Assembly (NCBI RefSeq): GCF_903992535.2
Contig: NC_052048.2
Location: forward strand, 50,468,234-50,532,233
Length of the DNA: 64,000 nucleotides
Origin: Arvicola amphibius
Taxonomy: Eukaryota > Chordata > Mammalia > Rodentia > Cricetidae
Direction of reading: 5' to 3'
A program made the position numbers and the translations under genes. This document shows, in pieces, positions 20,640 through 31,640 of this stretch. The first letter of the stretch is position 1, and every line of letters starts with the position of its first letter. The notes beneath the pieces are model-generated. The model was not told where the DNA came from and did no database searches. It saw nothing but the letters and a program-made list of their open reading frames with translations.

Positions 20640-21245
20640 AGCCCCGGTGTCTCTGGCAAAGGTCTTAGAATTCATAGGGACTTTTCCCACCCAAAAGACC
20701 TGCCACTTCCTTACTGACATGAGTTGGGGACACGGGGGTCTCCTTTTAGACCCAGGGACTTCCTAAGCTAGGGCACTCTACCGACGTGGTCCATCCTTTA
20801 TCCTTTTAATTGCTGTTTCTACCACTCTTGCTATTTTCTTGAAATCTACTGTCTTTTATAGAGTAAAACAAGTATTTCAAGTGCTACCTTCACAAGTCTC
20901 CTATCAAAAGCATCTGACACATCCAGCTTAAAATGGCCCTAGGTTGCTCACTAGAGTGAGGCACAATGGTGTGTGTACTCCACTGCCTGCCTGTGACTTG
21001 CTTTCTCTCTGTATCTAGCAGGTAGAACTGTATGTTTATAACAGTACCAAATGGATACCCTCTGCAAGTCATTCTTCAGGATTAAGAGAACAAAACAGGG
21101 TTTGTTTTACACTGGAACACACTGTGATTTAGGATCCTTGTGGGAACTACTTGAGGTCATCTCAGGGAGTGGCTCTAGATTTTGACAGTTCCTGGGCAAA
21201 AGGTATGTCTCTGGCCCTTTATCCATGTCAGGAAATGCTGATGTA
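20640..21245. other. Low-repeat DNA
   Basis: Nothing assigned. Confidence 0.4.
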
Positions 21246-21249
21246 AAGT

Positions 21250-21390
21250 TTTTTAAGGTAGGTGTAATAACACATGCCTATGATCAATCCCAGGACTTGG
21301 GAGGTTGAGGCAGGAGGATCCCAAATTCATGGCCAGCCTGGGATACACAGTATAAACATATCTCGAAACACACAAACACACAAATAAAAG
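21250..21390 (+). mobile_element. B1/PB1 SINE
   Basis: AATAACACATGCCTATGATC, CTTGGGAGGTTGAGGCAGGA and CATGGCCAGCCTGGGATACA, with an ACAAACACACAAATAAA tail. Confidence 0.7.
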
Positions 21391-22230
21391 CTTTGGTTCT
21401 TATGCTCCTGATGGAACCATTCTGTAATAAAGACGCTTACAGACAAAAAAAATAAAATCTTTACTGCGTGAAATGTTTGCATGAAGCTTTCATTTTCAAG
21501 AAAGACTTTAAAGCCATGTTCCACATTGGAATGCCTTAGTGTTCCTGTCTTTGATCGTCACTGACCCTCCTCCTCCTTCCTTCTGTCTTTCTTTCTCTCC
21601 CTGTTTCTCCTCTTTTTCACTCCCTATTAGTCATCTTCCCAGACTGTACCTGTGGGAGTATTTTGATCATTAAGTGTAGAGCAGACACACTCCAGATGTC
21701 TCCAGGGCTATGGCCCGTAATTCCCAGTTTACCCAGTTCTGTGATATTCTTAGTTAGGGCTACAAGGAAGCTCTCATCAGTGACACTTTCACGGAGTGTG
21801 TGTTTGTTTATCAGCTCACGAACTCGGTCACTCATTTGAAGTGTTGGAGATTGAAATAGGTCCTTGCAAATGTGACGCAAGTGTATTGTCCTTGAGACAC
21901 ACCTCCAACCTCTCCAAAACATTTTATATTGTCATACTATCTGCAGCATTTACTGCCCCCCACCACCTGAGAAAGCAAACTAAAGTCTATGACAATTGAA
22001 CTTTCCCATTGCAGGAATGTCTCTGAGAAACCTGCATGCCAGAAACAAAGGAGTGGATGGTCAGGAGTTTCTCAGGCCCGAGTGCTGTGGTTTTGGTCTT
22101 GATTTTTGATTTCTCCAAGCAGATTCAGCTTCCAAAAGAGTGCATTTATTTAGTTCATTTTGACTTTGTCATAGTTTTATTGAGGTGTGTGGGTGCGTGT
22201 GTATTTTGTTTGCTCGAGTTTTCATTTGTC
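21391..22230. other. Low-repeat DNA with a CT-rich patch
   Basis: Polypyrimidine stretch at about 21565-21625, otherwise no assigned feature. The 101-codon minus frame (21617-21922) has no recognisable domain. Confidence 0.4.
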
Positions 22231-22231
22231 C

Positions 22232-22347
22232 TTTCATCTCTGGCTAGTCTGGAATTCATTATGTAGTTCAGGTTGACCTTGAACTCATGGAGATCCACCT
22301 GCCTCTGCCTGCTGAATGCTTCGATTACAGGTATGCACAATTTGGCT
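22232..22347 (-). mobile_element. B1 SINE (old)
   Basis: TCTGGCTAGTCTGGAATTCA, CAGGTTGACCTTGAACTCAT, GAGATCCACCTGCCTCTGCC and GATTACAGGTATGCAC. Confidence 0.75.
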
Positions 22348-22611
22348 AGTTATCAGGATTTTAGGGAAGAAGTTTGCTGTAAGAAATTTAAATTAATACA
22401 ACTTTAACTGAGTATCAAAATTGTCTTTATTATATCCTGACTTTGAAAATGGAGTTTGAAGCCCACATTTGAGAATAATGGGTGGAATGGATTTTTAGCC
22501 TCTAGTTAAACAATTTTTTCTTACCCCTGTAAAAAAATCTAAGAATAGGGTGAAGGATTTTCATTTCTGTTGTGTGGAAGACAAGAGGAGACACAACAAA
22601 GAAAGCAGAGG

Positions 22612-22983
22612 TGTTGACAGAGGTTTCTGTCCCACCCAGTCCCGTGGCCATTCAGTCTCAAAGGAACACACAGACACCTACATTAATTATAAACTGGTTG
22701 GCCTAGTAGCTCAGGCTTTCTTATTAACTAATTCTTACTGTTTAAATTAGCCCATAATTCTTGTCTGTGTTAGCCACGTGGCTTGGTACCTTTATCAGCG
22801 AGGCATTCTCATCTTGCTTCCTCTGTGTCTGCATGACAGCTGCAGACTGACTTTTTCCTCTTCCCAAAATTCTCCTGTTCTGGTCGCCCGCCCATGCTTC
22901 TTGCCTGGCTACTGGCCAATCAGTGTTTTGTTAAAATACAAGTAACAAATCTTTATGGGGTACAAGACCATTGTCCCACAGCA
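22612..22983 (-). mobile_element. ERV2-A solo LTR with 6-bp TSD
   Basis: 372 bp with TG...CA ends. On the minus strand it begins TGCTGTGGGACAATGGTC and ends AGAAACCTCTGTCAACA. CAGAGG is present at 22606-22611 and at 22984-22989, a perfect 6-bp duplication. Internal landmarks are GGCCAATCAG-like, TAGCCACGTGGCTTGGTACC and GTTTATAATTAATG. No retroviral genes are attached. Confidence 0.85.
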
Positions 22984-22989
22984 CAGAGG

Positions 22990-24310
22990 TCATATCTTAA
23001 CTACTGCTATTCTGTTCTGACCAACCAATTTATTCCTGGAGAAAAGGCTAAAGGTTTTCCAACAACTTCCAATCATTTATAGGAATATCCCTTTCTTCTG
23101 CTTAGATTCGTAGGACATGGAATCAGGGTGTGTAACTCCCAATCCCAATTTGGAAGTTGGAGTCCAAACTGCTCTTGCTTCTTTAGAAGATTAATTATGG
23201 AGGGCATTGCCAAAAATACAAGTTTCCAAAAAAAAGAAAGACCCTTTCTCACACTCAACAGTGCAGCAATAAGACTTGTAGTAAATGGAACTCTCTACTC
23301 CCAGTTTGGTCTTGTTGTTGTTATTTGACCCAAAGCAAGTCAGTCTGAGACATCCTCTTGAAATTGGACTGGTCACTTGAATGGGACATGTTGTCTTTAA
23401 TTAATTTTTAATTAAAAAATTATGAAAAATCTTTTCTCAGTGACTAGCATGATTCAAAATTTCAAAACACATTCTGGAACCTCCCTGAAGACCCAGTCAG
23501 GAGTAGGCTGTAGTAACAAGTATGCATCTTGATCAAGCCCCAGACTTGCCTGTGAATGTAATAATGGTCGGCATGATAGTGCCCTCCTGATGAAAGTGCA
23601 AGAAGCTGCCTTGGCTGAGCCGAGGAATCGTATTTGCTACTATAAATAATAAACTTGTTTTCTCTGAAAGTAGCCTCTGTGGGGAATACTGATCAGAAAT
23701 ATTCCCATCATCTTGGAATCTTTAATGTGTTTTGCAGCTGGCTGTCTTGAGGGCATCTCTCAACAAACCTATGAACTAGATTTTCAGACTCCGTCCCATG
23801 GAGAACAGGCTATATTGCGATTAATTTGAAGCACGCGCCACAATGAAGCAATTTGGAGAGATTGTAATTGAAACATTGTACTTGACCCTAAGGGGACCAT
23901 GGAAAAAGAGATTTGCTTTGCTGGCTCCTCATGCATCATTTAGAACCTGCTGCCAACACAACCAAGTCTTGCTTAGGCCTCAATACTATATACCCTTCTT
24001 CCATGCCTGTAGTGAGCCAGCCAGTTCTATCGGTTCTTTTTGTAAGTCCTTATTCTTATTTCTCCATAAGTTGGATTACTCGGATTAATGAGAATCTTGT
24101 AACGTAGCAGTTCCCTGTGGGCCCCAACAAAAAGACATTTGAAGTAAAAGAAGATTGGCATGGTTCAGTTGTTCATTTAACACTGACTAGATAATAAACT
24201 GGGCTAAAGAGATAGTATAGCAGCTTTTAGGATCCTTCTAGAACCTTCCCTGAAAGAAATAACACAATGACATGAGGCACCTACTTCTACCTAAATTACT
24301 TTTGCTGAAT
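22990..24310. other. Low-repeat region with AT-rich, homeodomain-word-rich islands
   Basis: About 1.3 kb with no assigned repeat. It includes an AT-palindromic stretch (23397-23425) and 23800-23880 with GCGATTAATTTGAAGC and GAGATTGTAATTGAAAC. No coding signal. Confidence 0.4.
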
Positions 24311-24326
24311 CATTTGGAGGAATCTT

Positions 24327-24497
24327 TTTGTTGTCGTTGTTGTTTGTTTGTTTGTTGAGACAGGGTTGTAACTTTGGAGCCTGTCCTGGAACTAGCTCTG
24401 TAGACCAGGCTACCAGGCTGGCCTCGAACTCACAGAGATCCGCCTGCCTCTGCCTCCCGAGTGCTGGGATTAAAGGCCTGCACCACCCCTGCCCAGC
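24327..24497 (-). mobile_element. B1 SINE, full length, with TSD
   Basis: Reverse B1 with a T-rich leader (poly-A tail), GAGACAGGGTTGTAACTTTG, CTGGCCTCGAACTCACAGAG, GCCTCCCGAGTGCTGGGATT and ending CCCAGC. The flank CATTTGGAGGAATCTT (24311-24326) is repeated at 24498-24513 with one mismatch, a 16-bp duplication. Confidence 0.93.
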
Positions 24498-24513
24498 CAT
24501 TTGGAGGATTCTT

Positions 24514-25040
24514 AAGAACAGTTATTTCAAGTTTTGTTTACATTCTGAGTTGAACCGAATCAAGTTACCACCCCTCCGTGTTTCTTTTCCAGCTAAGGCT
24601 GCTTGTTATATCCTAGTTATTGTCTCTCCTTACTCAGTGTCTCGGCACTGGCGTCTAGCTTCCCAGAATAACTACTCTATCTCCTAGCCTCTGCTGCAGG
24701 CCATGCGACTAACTCCTGGCCAGTGAGGTGAGATGTGTACAGTTCCTGTCTGGGTTTTAACCTTGAAGTGACTGAGTGAACGTGACCACAAATGTCCTTT
24801 CTAGTGTGGGAATGTGTGTGCTGGTGGGAGTGAGAACAATGGCTTGTAGTGCAAAGGTGGAGGCTGAATGGTCAGGGCGGAGTGAAGCTGTGTGTGAGGG
24901 CTGTAAAGCTCTTTAGCCTGTTCAGGCCTAGGCGTGCAACCCACACACCCACGTCTGATTGGTCTAAACTGTCTGTCTTAGTGTGGTTTGTTACAGCATC
25001 CAAATCTGATTCTTCTTTGTGGCTCCTCTCATTTTATTAT
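24514..25040. other. Low-repeat DNA
   Basis: Nothing assigned. Confidence 0.4.
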
Positions 25041-25042
25041 TA

Positions 25043-25227
25043 TTAGTGTGTGTGCATCTGTATACATGTGTGTTGATGCACATGCCATGGCATGCATGTG
25101 GAAGCCAGAGAACAACTTTGGGGAGTCAGCTCTCTCCCTTCACCTTTACCTGGGTTCCACAGCTCCACTCAGGAGGTGAGGCTTATCCATCAACCGCTTG
25201 ACCTGATGAGCCATCTCACCTGCCCTA
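25043..25227 (-). mobile_element. B3 SINE
   Basis: GTGTGTGCATCTGTATAC leader, CATGTGGAAGCCAGAGAACA, GGGGAGTCAGCTCTCTCCCT, and ending TGATGAGCCATCTCACC. Confidence 0.75.
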
Positions 25228-25850
25228 TGATGCCTTCGTTTATGAAACTCAGAGCAAACAGCTGTTTGATGCTGTGTAAACTCTTTCAGCAGAAGTGACA
25301 GATCCCTGGGCTAAAACAGGCTGACACAGGGGAGCACATTGAGGGGACGGGACAGGCAGGCCTTTTGGCTGCTTGATTCACTGAGAGACCTGCTTTCCCC
25401 TGTCTAGTGCCAACCTTGATATTAACTTCATTATGGTCCCTATAGCAAATTTGGCCATTCTGGTTCTGAGCATCACATCCAAGGAGACAGGTTTTGTGGT
25501 TACCTGTTAGGGAGCAGAAAATTGCCCAGAAGGTTATCCCTTCACCCGTAATGTCCCATTGGTGTTGCAACAGCCAATGTTAAATAGTATTCCTGACCGT
25601 GTTACTGGCAAGGGGAATTAAATTACAGGTTTGCCTCTGGGCTTTCAAAGGGATCCATACCTTGGGATGCAAGGGCAAAGGACTAAGAAGTTAATATCAC
25701 CAGAGACATCAGTTGAGGACATGAATATAGACAAGCCTCCACAATGTCTTCTACACAAGAAAACATTATAAAAGGACCTGGAAAGAATGTGAACCAGCAA
25801 GGCATATACTGTAGATTTGTTTCAGAATAGTGGGAAATAGGAAGCAGCGT
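25228..25850. other. Low-repeat DNA
   Basis: Nothing assigned. The 94-codon minus frame (25286-25570) is unrecognised. Confidence 0.4.
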
Positions 25851-25855
25851 GTAGG

Positions 25856-26201
25856 TGTCATAGCTAGTGCTAGCTGTCAACATGATGCCTCTGGGAAGAG
25901 GAGAATCTCCTCCTTCAAATCAACCTGTGGGTATGTCTGTGGGGACATCTTCTTAATTACTAATTGATGAGGGACAACCCAACTGACTCTGAGCGATATC
26001 ATCCCTGAGCAGGTGGACCTGGGTTGTATAGGAAAGATGGCTAAGCAAGCATTTTTTTTTCAGGGTCCCTGCTCCAGTCACTACCTCCAAGTTCCTGCCT
26101 AGGCTTTCTTCAGTGATGAACTATAACCCAAACAAACCCTTTTCTCCTCTAGTTGCTTTTGATACATGCCTTCTCACAGCAACAAAAAGCAAATTATGAC
26201 A
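25856..26201 (+). mobile_element. M3 LTR-like element with 5-bp TSD
   Basis: 346 bp beginning TGTCATAGCTAGTGCTAGCT and ending AGCAAATTATGACA. Flanks GTAGG (25851-25855) and GCAGG (26202-26206) match at 4 of 5, the size expected for ERVL/MaLR. CCCAAACAAACCC and CTCACAGCAACAAAAAG mark the polyadenylation end. Confidence 0.7.
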
Positions 26202-26342
26202 GCAGGGTATGTCCATGAGTTGAGGATTGGTGGAGTTCATGATGTTTTCCTCCTCATTTTTCATGTATTTGAAATTGTCTGTATTTTTAAACAGCTTTAA
26301 CGAGAAAAATAATTCAAATCAACAGAAGGAAAGGTAGGTGGA

Positions 26343-26568
26343 GGGGGCTGGAGAGATGGCTCAATGATTAAGAGCACTTGCTGTTTCTACAGAGGACCTG
26401 GATTTGGTTCCCAGCATCTACATGGCAGCTCAGAACCATCTATAACTCCAGTTCCAGAGAAGGAAATGCTATTTTCTGGCCTTTGAGGACACAGGCACAC
26501 ATGTGGTACACAGACATACAAGCAGGAAAAGAATACTCTTATAGATAAAATAAAAATAAATAAATACT
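26343..26568 (+). mobile_element. B2 SINE, full length
   Basis: GGGGGCTGGAGAGATGGCTC head (Pol III A box), CTGGATTTGGTTCCCAGCAT (B box), AACTCCAGTTCCAGAGAAGG body, and a tail with AATAAA-type repeats (AAAATAAAAATAAATAAATA). Confidence 0.92.
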
Positions 26569-26569
26569 A

Positions 26570-27070
26570 GGTAGAGAATGTTGATCCTATACATGCAAGT
26601 GTTGAAACCAGCTAACACACACAGAGCAGTGGCTCTTTATCAGAAACTCTGTCCTGTGCTCAGAATGGCCTTAGGCCCTTAGGGAATTTGTGGTAGGACT
26701 GGAACTCATAGGGGTAGATTTTGGGCTGGATAACGGGTTTTTTTTCACATTGCCTAACTCGGTGTGCAGGTGTCTAACAGGTTCTGACTGCGGTCTACTT
26801 TGCTTCTTCAGTATCAGAGAGGAGCCAACACCCCTCCCCCATTTGGAGAATTTGCAGCATAAAATTCCAAGTTGTTGTTCTGTCCACCCAAACCTTTAGC
26901 AGCCCTGGCCAGGATTGCATGGTGCTTTAATAAGTTTTTACACGTGAATATCATATTCTACTCCTGGAGCTAGGAGGTGTCGATGGGGACAGAAGGGAAC
27001 TCAGGTACTCTGGTGGAGGTCATCTTGTTGGTTCCTTTTTAAAACCCAAGGCATATTCTTTCATTGACCT
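26570..27070. other. Low-repeat DNA
   Basis: Nothing assigned. Confidence 0.4.
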
Positions 27071-27072
27071 GT

Positions 27073-27118
27073 TTTACAAAAAAAAAAAAAACAAAAAAAC
27101 AAACAAACAAAAAAAACA
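27073..27118. repeat. A-rich run
   Basis: Poly-A with CAAA interruptions, possibly an old retroposon tail whose body is no longer recognisable. Confidence 0.85.
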
Positions 27119-27299
27119 GAACACCTGAGACCTGATGACAACTGATGGCCACTAATAGTGGATCAAAAACTGAAGCCTGTGAGGCTAGACCTTGAGACCA
27201 TGAGTTTTGTCCCCAACCAGTAGCACGACTCCACTGCATCCAGGCCTCTGGTACTCAAATTTCCATGACTTAACACAAGTAGTGAGACCTACTAGTGAA

Positions 27300-27440
27300 G
27301 GCCACGTGACACAGTAGTGACAAGAATGGGTATTTGGAGTCAGAGGGATTTGGGTCTATAGTATACCTTTTCAGGTGCTGGCTATCAGGAAGTCACTGGT
27401 AAAGTCAACTGCACTTCATTCTAAAGATGGGGAAAGTTGA
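27300..27440 (+). mobile_element. MIR SINE fossil
   Basis: TAGTGACAAGAATGGGTATT, TGGAGTCAGAGGGATTTGGG, CAGGAAGTCACTGGTAAAGT and CATTCTAAAGATGGGGAAAG follow the MIR order. Confidence 0.6.
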
Positions 27441-27649
27441 ACTCGGGGAACCAAAGCGGCCTGTCACATTTGCAGGGCCAGGGTACAGCTCCACTTGTCA
27501 CTGGTTCCAGGGTCCATGCTCCTACAATTAACCAGTGTCTCTGTGATGTATTAGAGACCCCAGAGTTAGACAGAGATGTACCAGCAAGGCCCCAGTCCGT
27601 AGCTTTCACTTTGCTCAATGAAGTCGAAAGTTTATAATAAGTAGCATTC

Positions 27650-28500
27650 TCCCTGAGTTCTCTTTGGTGACTAAGAGTTCTCTGCTTTCCATTTAAGCTT
27701 TGTTATAGAAGTTTAAACACATTTTAAATGGCAAAACAAGTATAGTGATCATTCCTGCACCTCGACCAGCTGCAGCATTTAGCTTGTGGCCAACTGTGTT
27801 ATGTCATATCCTTGTTCCTCCTCTTATTCAAAATCACATCGCAGTCACCAACCGTACTGTGCCATTTCAATCACTATGTATTTCAGCAAACATCTCTGAA
27901 AGATACTCTTTTTACAAAGACAGTCTCACATGTATAAAGATGAAAGAAAAACCCAGTGTTAAACTTTAATGTCTCTAGTACTGTGTGCATAAATTATTTA
28001 TTCAAACAATATGTAGAAAGCATAATAAATATATATGACATATCCATATTTTTCTGCATATTGTTTGAGTTGAAGTTTGAATAGTGTCAAGCTATTGGCA
28101 TTAGTTAATATGTCTGTAAAGTCTCCTATTACTCTAGGAGTTTCTATGCCTTTTGTATTTTTCTCCTTGCAATTTAGATATTCCTTCAGTATCTAAATTG
28201 GGTTGTTTGGTCTGAAGAGTTTCTCACTGTCTGGATTTAGCTAATATCATCCTCATGATGTGATTCTCTCTGTTTTTCTGTTTCTTGGGTGTTGGTAAGT
28301 GGACCAGGCTCAGACTCATAGTCAGCCTTTTCTTTTGGAGACTAATTTGTATAGATGGTGTGTTGTGTTCTCAGGAGGCCCATTGTGTGGGGCGGTCAGT
28401 CTGTGGCATCAGCAGACAGAGGAGGGTCCATCACCTCCTTCACGATTGCCAAATAGTGACATTGTGATTTCAATTTTATCTTTCCTTCTTCTGTATCACC
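27650..28500 (-). mobile_element. Ancient L1M-type 3' region (probably antisense)
   Basis: Segments CTTGCAATTTAGATATTCCT, GGGTTGTTTGGTCTGAAGAG, TTTCTCACTGTCTGGATTTA, ATCATCCTCATGATGTGATT and TCTCAGGAGGCCCATTGTG follow a common mammalian L1M 3' sequence that I remember. It is strongly diverged. Orientation is inferred. Confidence 0.55.
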
Positions 28501-28792
28501 AGAAATGCTCCCATGGTACATCTCCATATTGAAAATGTTTGGAGATTTATCTGTTAGTCCCAGTCTCATGGGTTTTGTATGTTTGTGTGCATGCGTGAGT
28601 ATATTTGCTCGTGTGTATGCTGGTGTATGCATATGCAGGTATGCATGTGTATATGTGCATGTAAGGGCCAGAGGACAACCCCAGGTGTCACCCTCAGGTG
28701 CCATTCACCTTGGTTTTCTGACAGGGTCTCTCACTGGCCTGGAACTCATCGAGTAGGTTAGGGTGGTCAGCCAGGGAGCTCTAGGAGATGCC

Positions 28793-29337
28793 TGTTGTGG
28801 AATGTAATTTTAAGATGTGTTAAATTCATTTATGCTGTGGAATATTTGTTTAATGATACAAAGATGTATTGCTTTCTTTTGTGTTGCATGTGTTTAACTC
28901 TGTGAAGCTGTGCTACTATGCCTGTCTAAAATACCTGATTGGTTTGGTAAAGAGCTGAATAGCCAATAGTGAGGCAAGAGCAAAGCTAGGCAGTGCTGGC
29001 GGGCAGATAAAATAAGTGGGAGGAAAAAAATCTAGGCTTGGGAAGAAGATCAAAGACCGAGAAAAGGAGGAGAGGACGCCAGGGGTCAGCCACCCATCCA
29101 TACAACCAGTCACAGAGTGAGAAGTAAAGAGAGGTATATAGAACAGAGAAAGGTAAAAGCCTGGAGGAAAATGTAAATGGGATAAGTTAAGTGAAGAAAA
29201 GCTGGCTAGAAACAAACCAAGTTAAGGCTGAGCATTTATATGTAATAATAAGTGTCTGGGTGATTATTTGGGAGCTGGGTGGTGGACCCCCAACGACAAA
29301 GAGTAAAAAACAAAATCAAACCAAAACAAACCAACCA

Positions 29338-29400
<63 letters not shown>

Positions 29401-29424
29401 TGAAAAAATAAAAACCCAACTACA
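28793..29424 (+). mobile_element. ERV2-C solo LTR with internal (GAAA)n
   Basis: Starts TGTTGTGGAATGTAATTTTA and ends AACCCAACTACA. It contains GCCTGTCTAAAATACCTGAT, GCCAATAGTGAGGC and GAGCTGGGTGGTGGACCCCC. Junction hexamers GATGCC (28787-28792) and TCTGCC (29425-29430) agree at 4 of 6, compatible with a decayed duplication. A related, 5'-truncated copy is at 53090. Confidence 0.75.
29338..29400. repeat. (GAAA)n microsatellite
   Basis: About 15 perfect GAAA units inside the 3' end of the ERV2-C LTR. Confidence 0.97.
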
Positions 29425-29560
29425 TCTGCCTGCCACTGCCATCAGTGCATGGATTACAAGTACACTCGGGTTTGACTTGGTTTGTTTTCTCTCACACAAG
29501 TGCGCCAGACTAGAACTCAGGTCCTCATGCTTGGAAGGCGAGCACATTACTGACAGCCTT

Positions 29561-29862
29561 CTCGTTTCATATTTTATATAAAAGAAAACCCTTTTCCAGT
29601 TCTTAACAGTTTAGTAATCAAACCCAAGAAATGCTTTCTGCACCTCCCCCAACAGTCATTGTTTGCGAGGGGCACTGACGGTGTTGTCATACCGCCTGCA
29701 TCCAGAGGTCAGGCTGGTGAATTGCCAGGATAACCTTTGACTGGTCAGTAAATACATCTGCTCCACAGCCAGAGAACTTTTGGCCAGTGACAATGAGCTC
29801 TTTCCATTCCCATCACAATGGGCAGAGACGAAGATAAAGAAATCTTAACATTATGAGTGGTA
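29561..29862. other. Low-repeat DNA
   Basis: Nothing assigned. Confidence 0.4.
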
Positions 29863-29865
29863 CCA

Positions 29866-29976
29866 ATCCTGGTGGTGTCTGTATGGAATCGCTGCACTTG
29901 GCAGACTGAGGCAGAAGGATCATGAGTTTAAGGCAGGTCTGGGCTATATACTGAGACCCTGGCTTAAAAAAAATAC
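29866..29976 (+). mobile_element. B1/PB1 SINE (old)
   Basis: GGTGGTGTCTGTATGGAATC, GACTGAGGCAGAAGGATCAT, TTTAAGGCAGGTCTGGGCTA and GAGACCCTGGCTTAAAAAAA. Confidence 0.7.
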
Positions 29977-29979
29977 TAT

Positions 29980-31525
29980 GAGCCACAGTTGTAGTCAAAT
30001 GAACTAAGTGTTTATCTACTCAGTAACACAGGCTTGTTTAGTGCTATAACCTCAGAATCAAAACTGCAGAGTCTATTTGTGGTAGTTGCCCCATTAATAC
30101 TTTTGAGTGCCTGAGTAAAATAAATTCTTATATTTCCAAACCAGTCAGGTGAGGCTTTGCTTGTTGGCCGTGTACTCCCTCTTACTGCGGAGCACCTTCT
30201 GTGCACAGTGATTGGGGTTTTCCGCAGTACACCAAGTTTTTGTCTCCTGTGTGGAGCTCTAGTAGGAAGACTTCCAAAGCTGCTGTCGGAAGGCAGATCA
30301 GTTATTTCTTTGTGAAGAGAGCCCTCCTGGCCCTGGACAAGTTTTCTTACCCTTCCAACTCATGCTTCACCCATGAGCCGATATTTACTTTGGGGGCTAC
30401 CTCGGAATCATGGCCACTGCGTTTGTAGGAGGATTTCTGTTCCAATACACGTAAATAGAATAGTCTGCGAAAGAGTCAGGAATGAGGTTAGATGCTGTCA
30501 AGTTGAAATCCCAGCCCTGCCCCTTTCGGGGTCTGCCATCTCAAGCCACCACTCAACCGAAACAGGACTCTAGCTTGTGAGCTGTGAGCCGAAGGGCATC
30601 CCGCCCCCTCCCACGACTCCTTACAGGAAGAAGTCACCATTTAAAAGGAACTCATGTCGTGGCTCACGTGAAAAGCATTCTGACAATGAACCCTAAAGAC
30701 TAGCATTTGCCCTTTTCAGGGCTCCTTTCTCTTCTGTGCTCTTCAGTGGACCCAAAGCATGAGAAATCCTTCAGCTATGTCTGGAAGGGCAAGGCCAAAC
30801 CTTGGTTGTCTGTTTAGCAGTCTTTGGCCAAGGCTTATATGTCAGATTATGATTTTGCTTACATGTTCTAGGTTAGGCAAAACTTAATGATGAAAGAAAT
30901 TTGATTGCCCTGGGGTGACAAGAGTGGATGGAATAGGAAGAGGCCCTATGTGAACGGATGGTCTTATTCTAGATCTGATTACAGGTGTAGATGGCAGCAC
31001 TTACCAAAAGTTATTGTTTGTGAATTCTGTGTTGTTGCGAAATAAAAACGTCCATGCCATCAGGTCACCGGGAAGTTGAATCCCAGGGAAGCAGCAGAAA
31101 AAGCGAATGACAGAGTGGTGAGCAGGGAAGGCAAACCGGTGACTGCAGGCGTGTGTGTGATGTGTAAGGAAACCAGCCGTTACTTAGCGACAAGCTGATG
31201 CCATCGTCCCAGAGAGGTACCTTAGGCGTTGGCTTTGTGAACCCACTGTGCTCTGAAGTGTGCTGGAGGTGGAGGGTGGGGTAGACCACTGCTTACCTAT
31301 CGTTTCTTCAGTGGCCAGGAGAAGTCTCCTGCCACAGGGACCTCTGTTGGAGGCTAATGCTGAAGCCGTGGCCACCTGGCTGTGCAGCTGTGGGAATTTT
31401 GCAAGACATTACGGGAGTTCCTCAGGCCAGAGGCAAAATCTGTGCTCCGATCCAGGGTGGAACCCACCTGACGCAGGTGTGGGCTCTGGCAGGACTGTGC
31501 TGTGGCTACGGGTAAACCTTGCAAA
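29980..31525. other. Low-repeat region, possible MIR trace
   Basis: About 1.5 kb without young repeats. About 30470-30570 (GAAATCCCAGCCCTGCCCC) resembles a MIR core. The overlapping frames at 31065-31571 sit on opposite strands and are unrecognised. Confidence 0.4.
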
Positions 31526-31526
31526 G

Positions 31527-31640
31527 CCAGAATGGCTACGTCAGGTCTGGTCTCTACCACTCACTAGTTAAGCATCTCCGAGACGGTGACCTAACCTGTC
31601 TAAACCTCAGTCTGCCTAGAGCTGCCTGACAGGGCCCTTT
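31527..31640 (+). mobile_element. MIR SINE fossil
   Basis: TCTCTACCACTCACTAGTTA, GACGGTGACCTAACCTGTCT and AAACCTCAGTCTGCC correspond to the MIR core. Confidence 0.65.

Larger units (their letters stand above)
28560..29560 (-). mobile_element. B4 SINE split by an ERV2-C solo LTR
   Basis: Left half 28560-28792: GGCCAGAGGACAACCCCAGG, ACAGGGTCTCTCACTGGCCT, TAGGTTAGGGTGGTCAGCC. Right half from 29425: TCTGCCTGCCACTGCC, GTGCATGGATTACAAG, TAGAACTCAGGTCCTCATGC. The gap is exactly filled by the LTR at 28793-29424. Confidence 0.85.
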
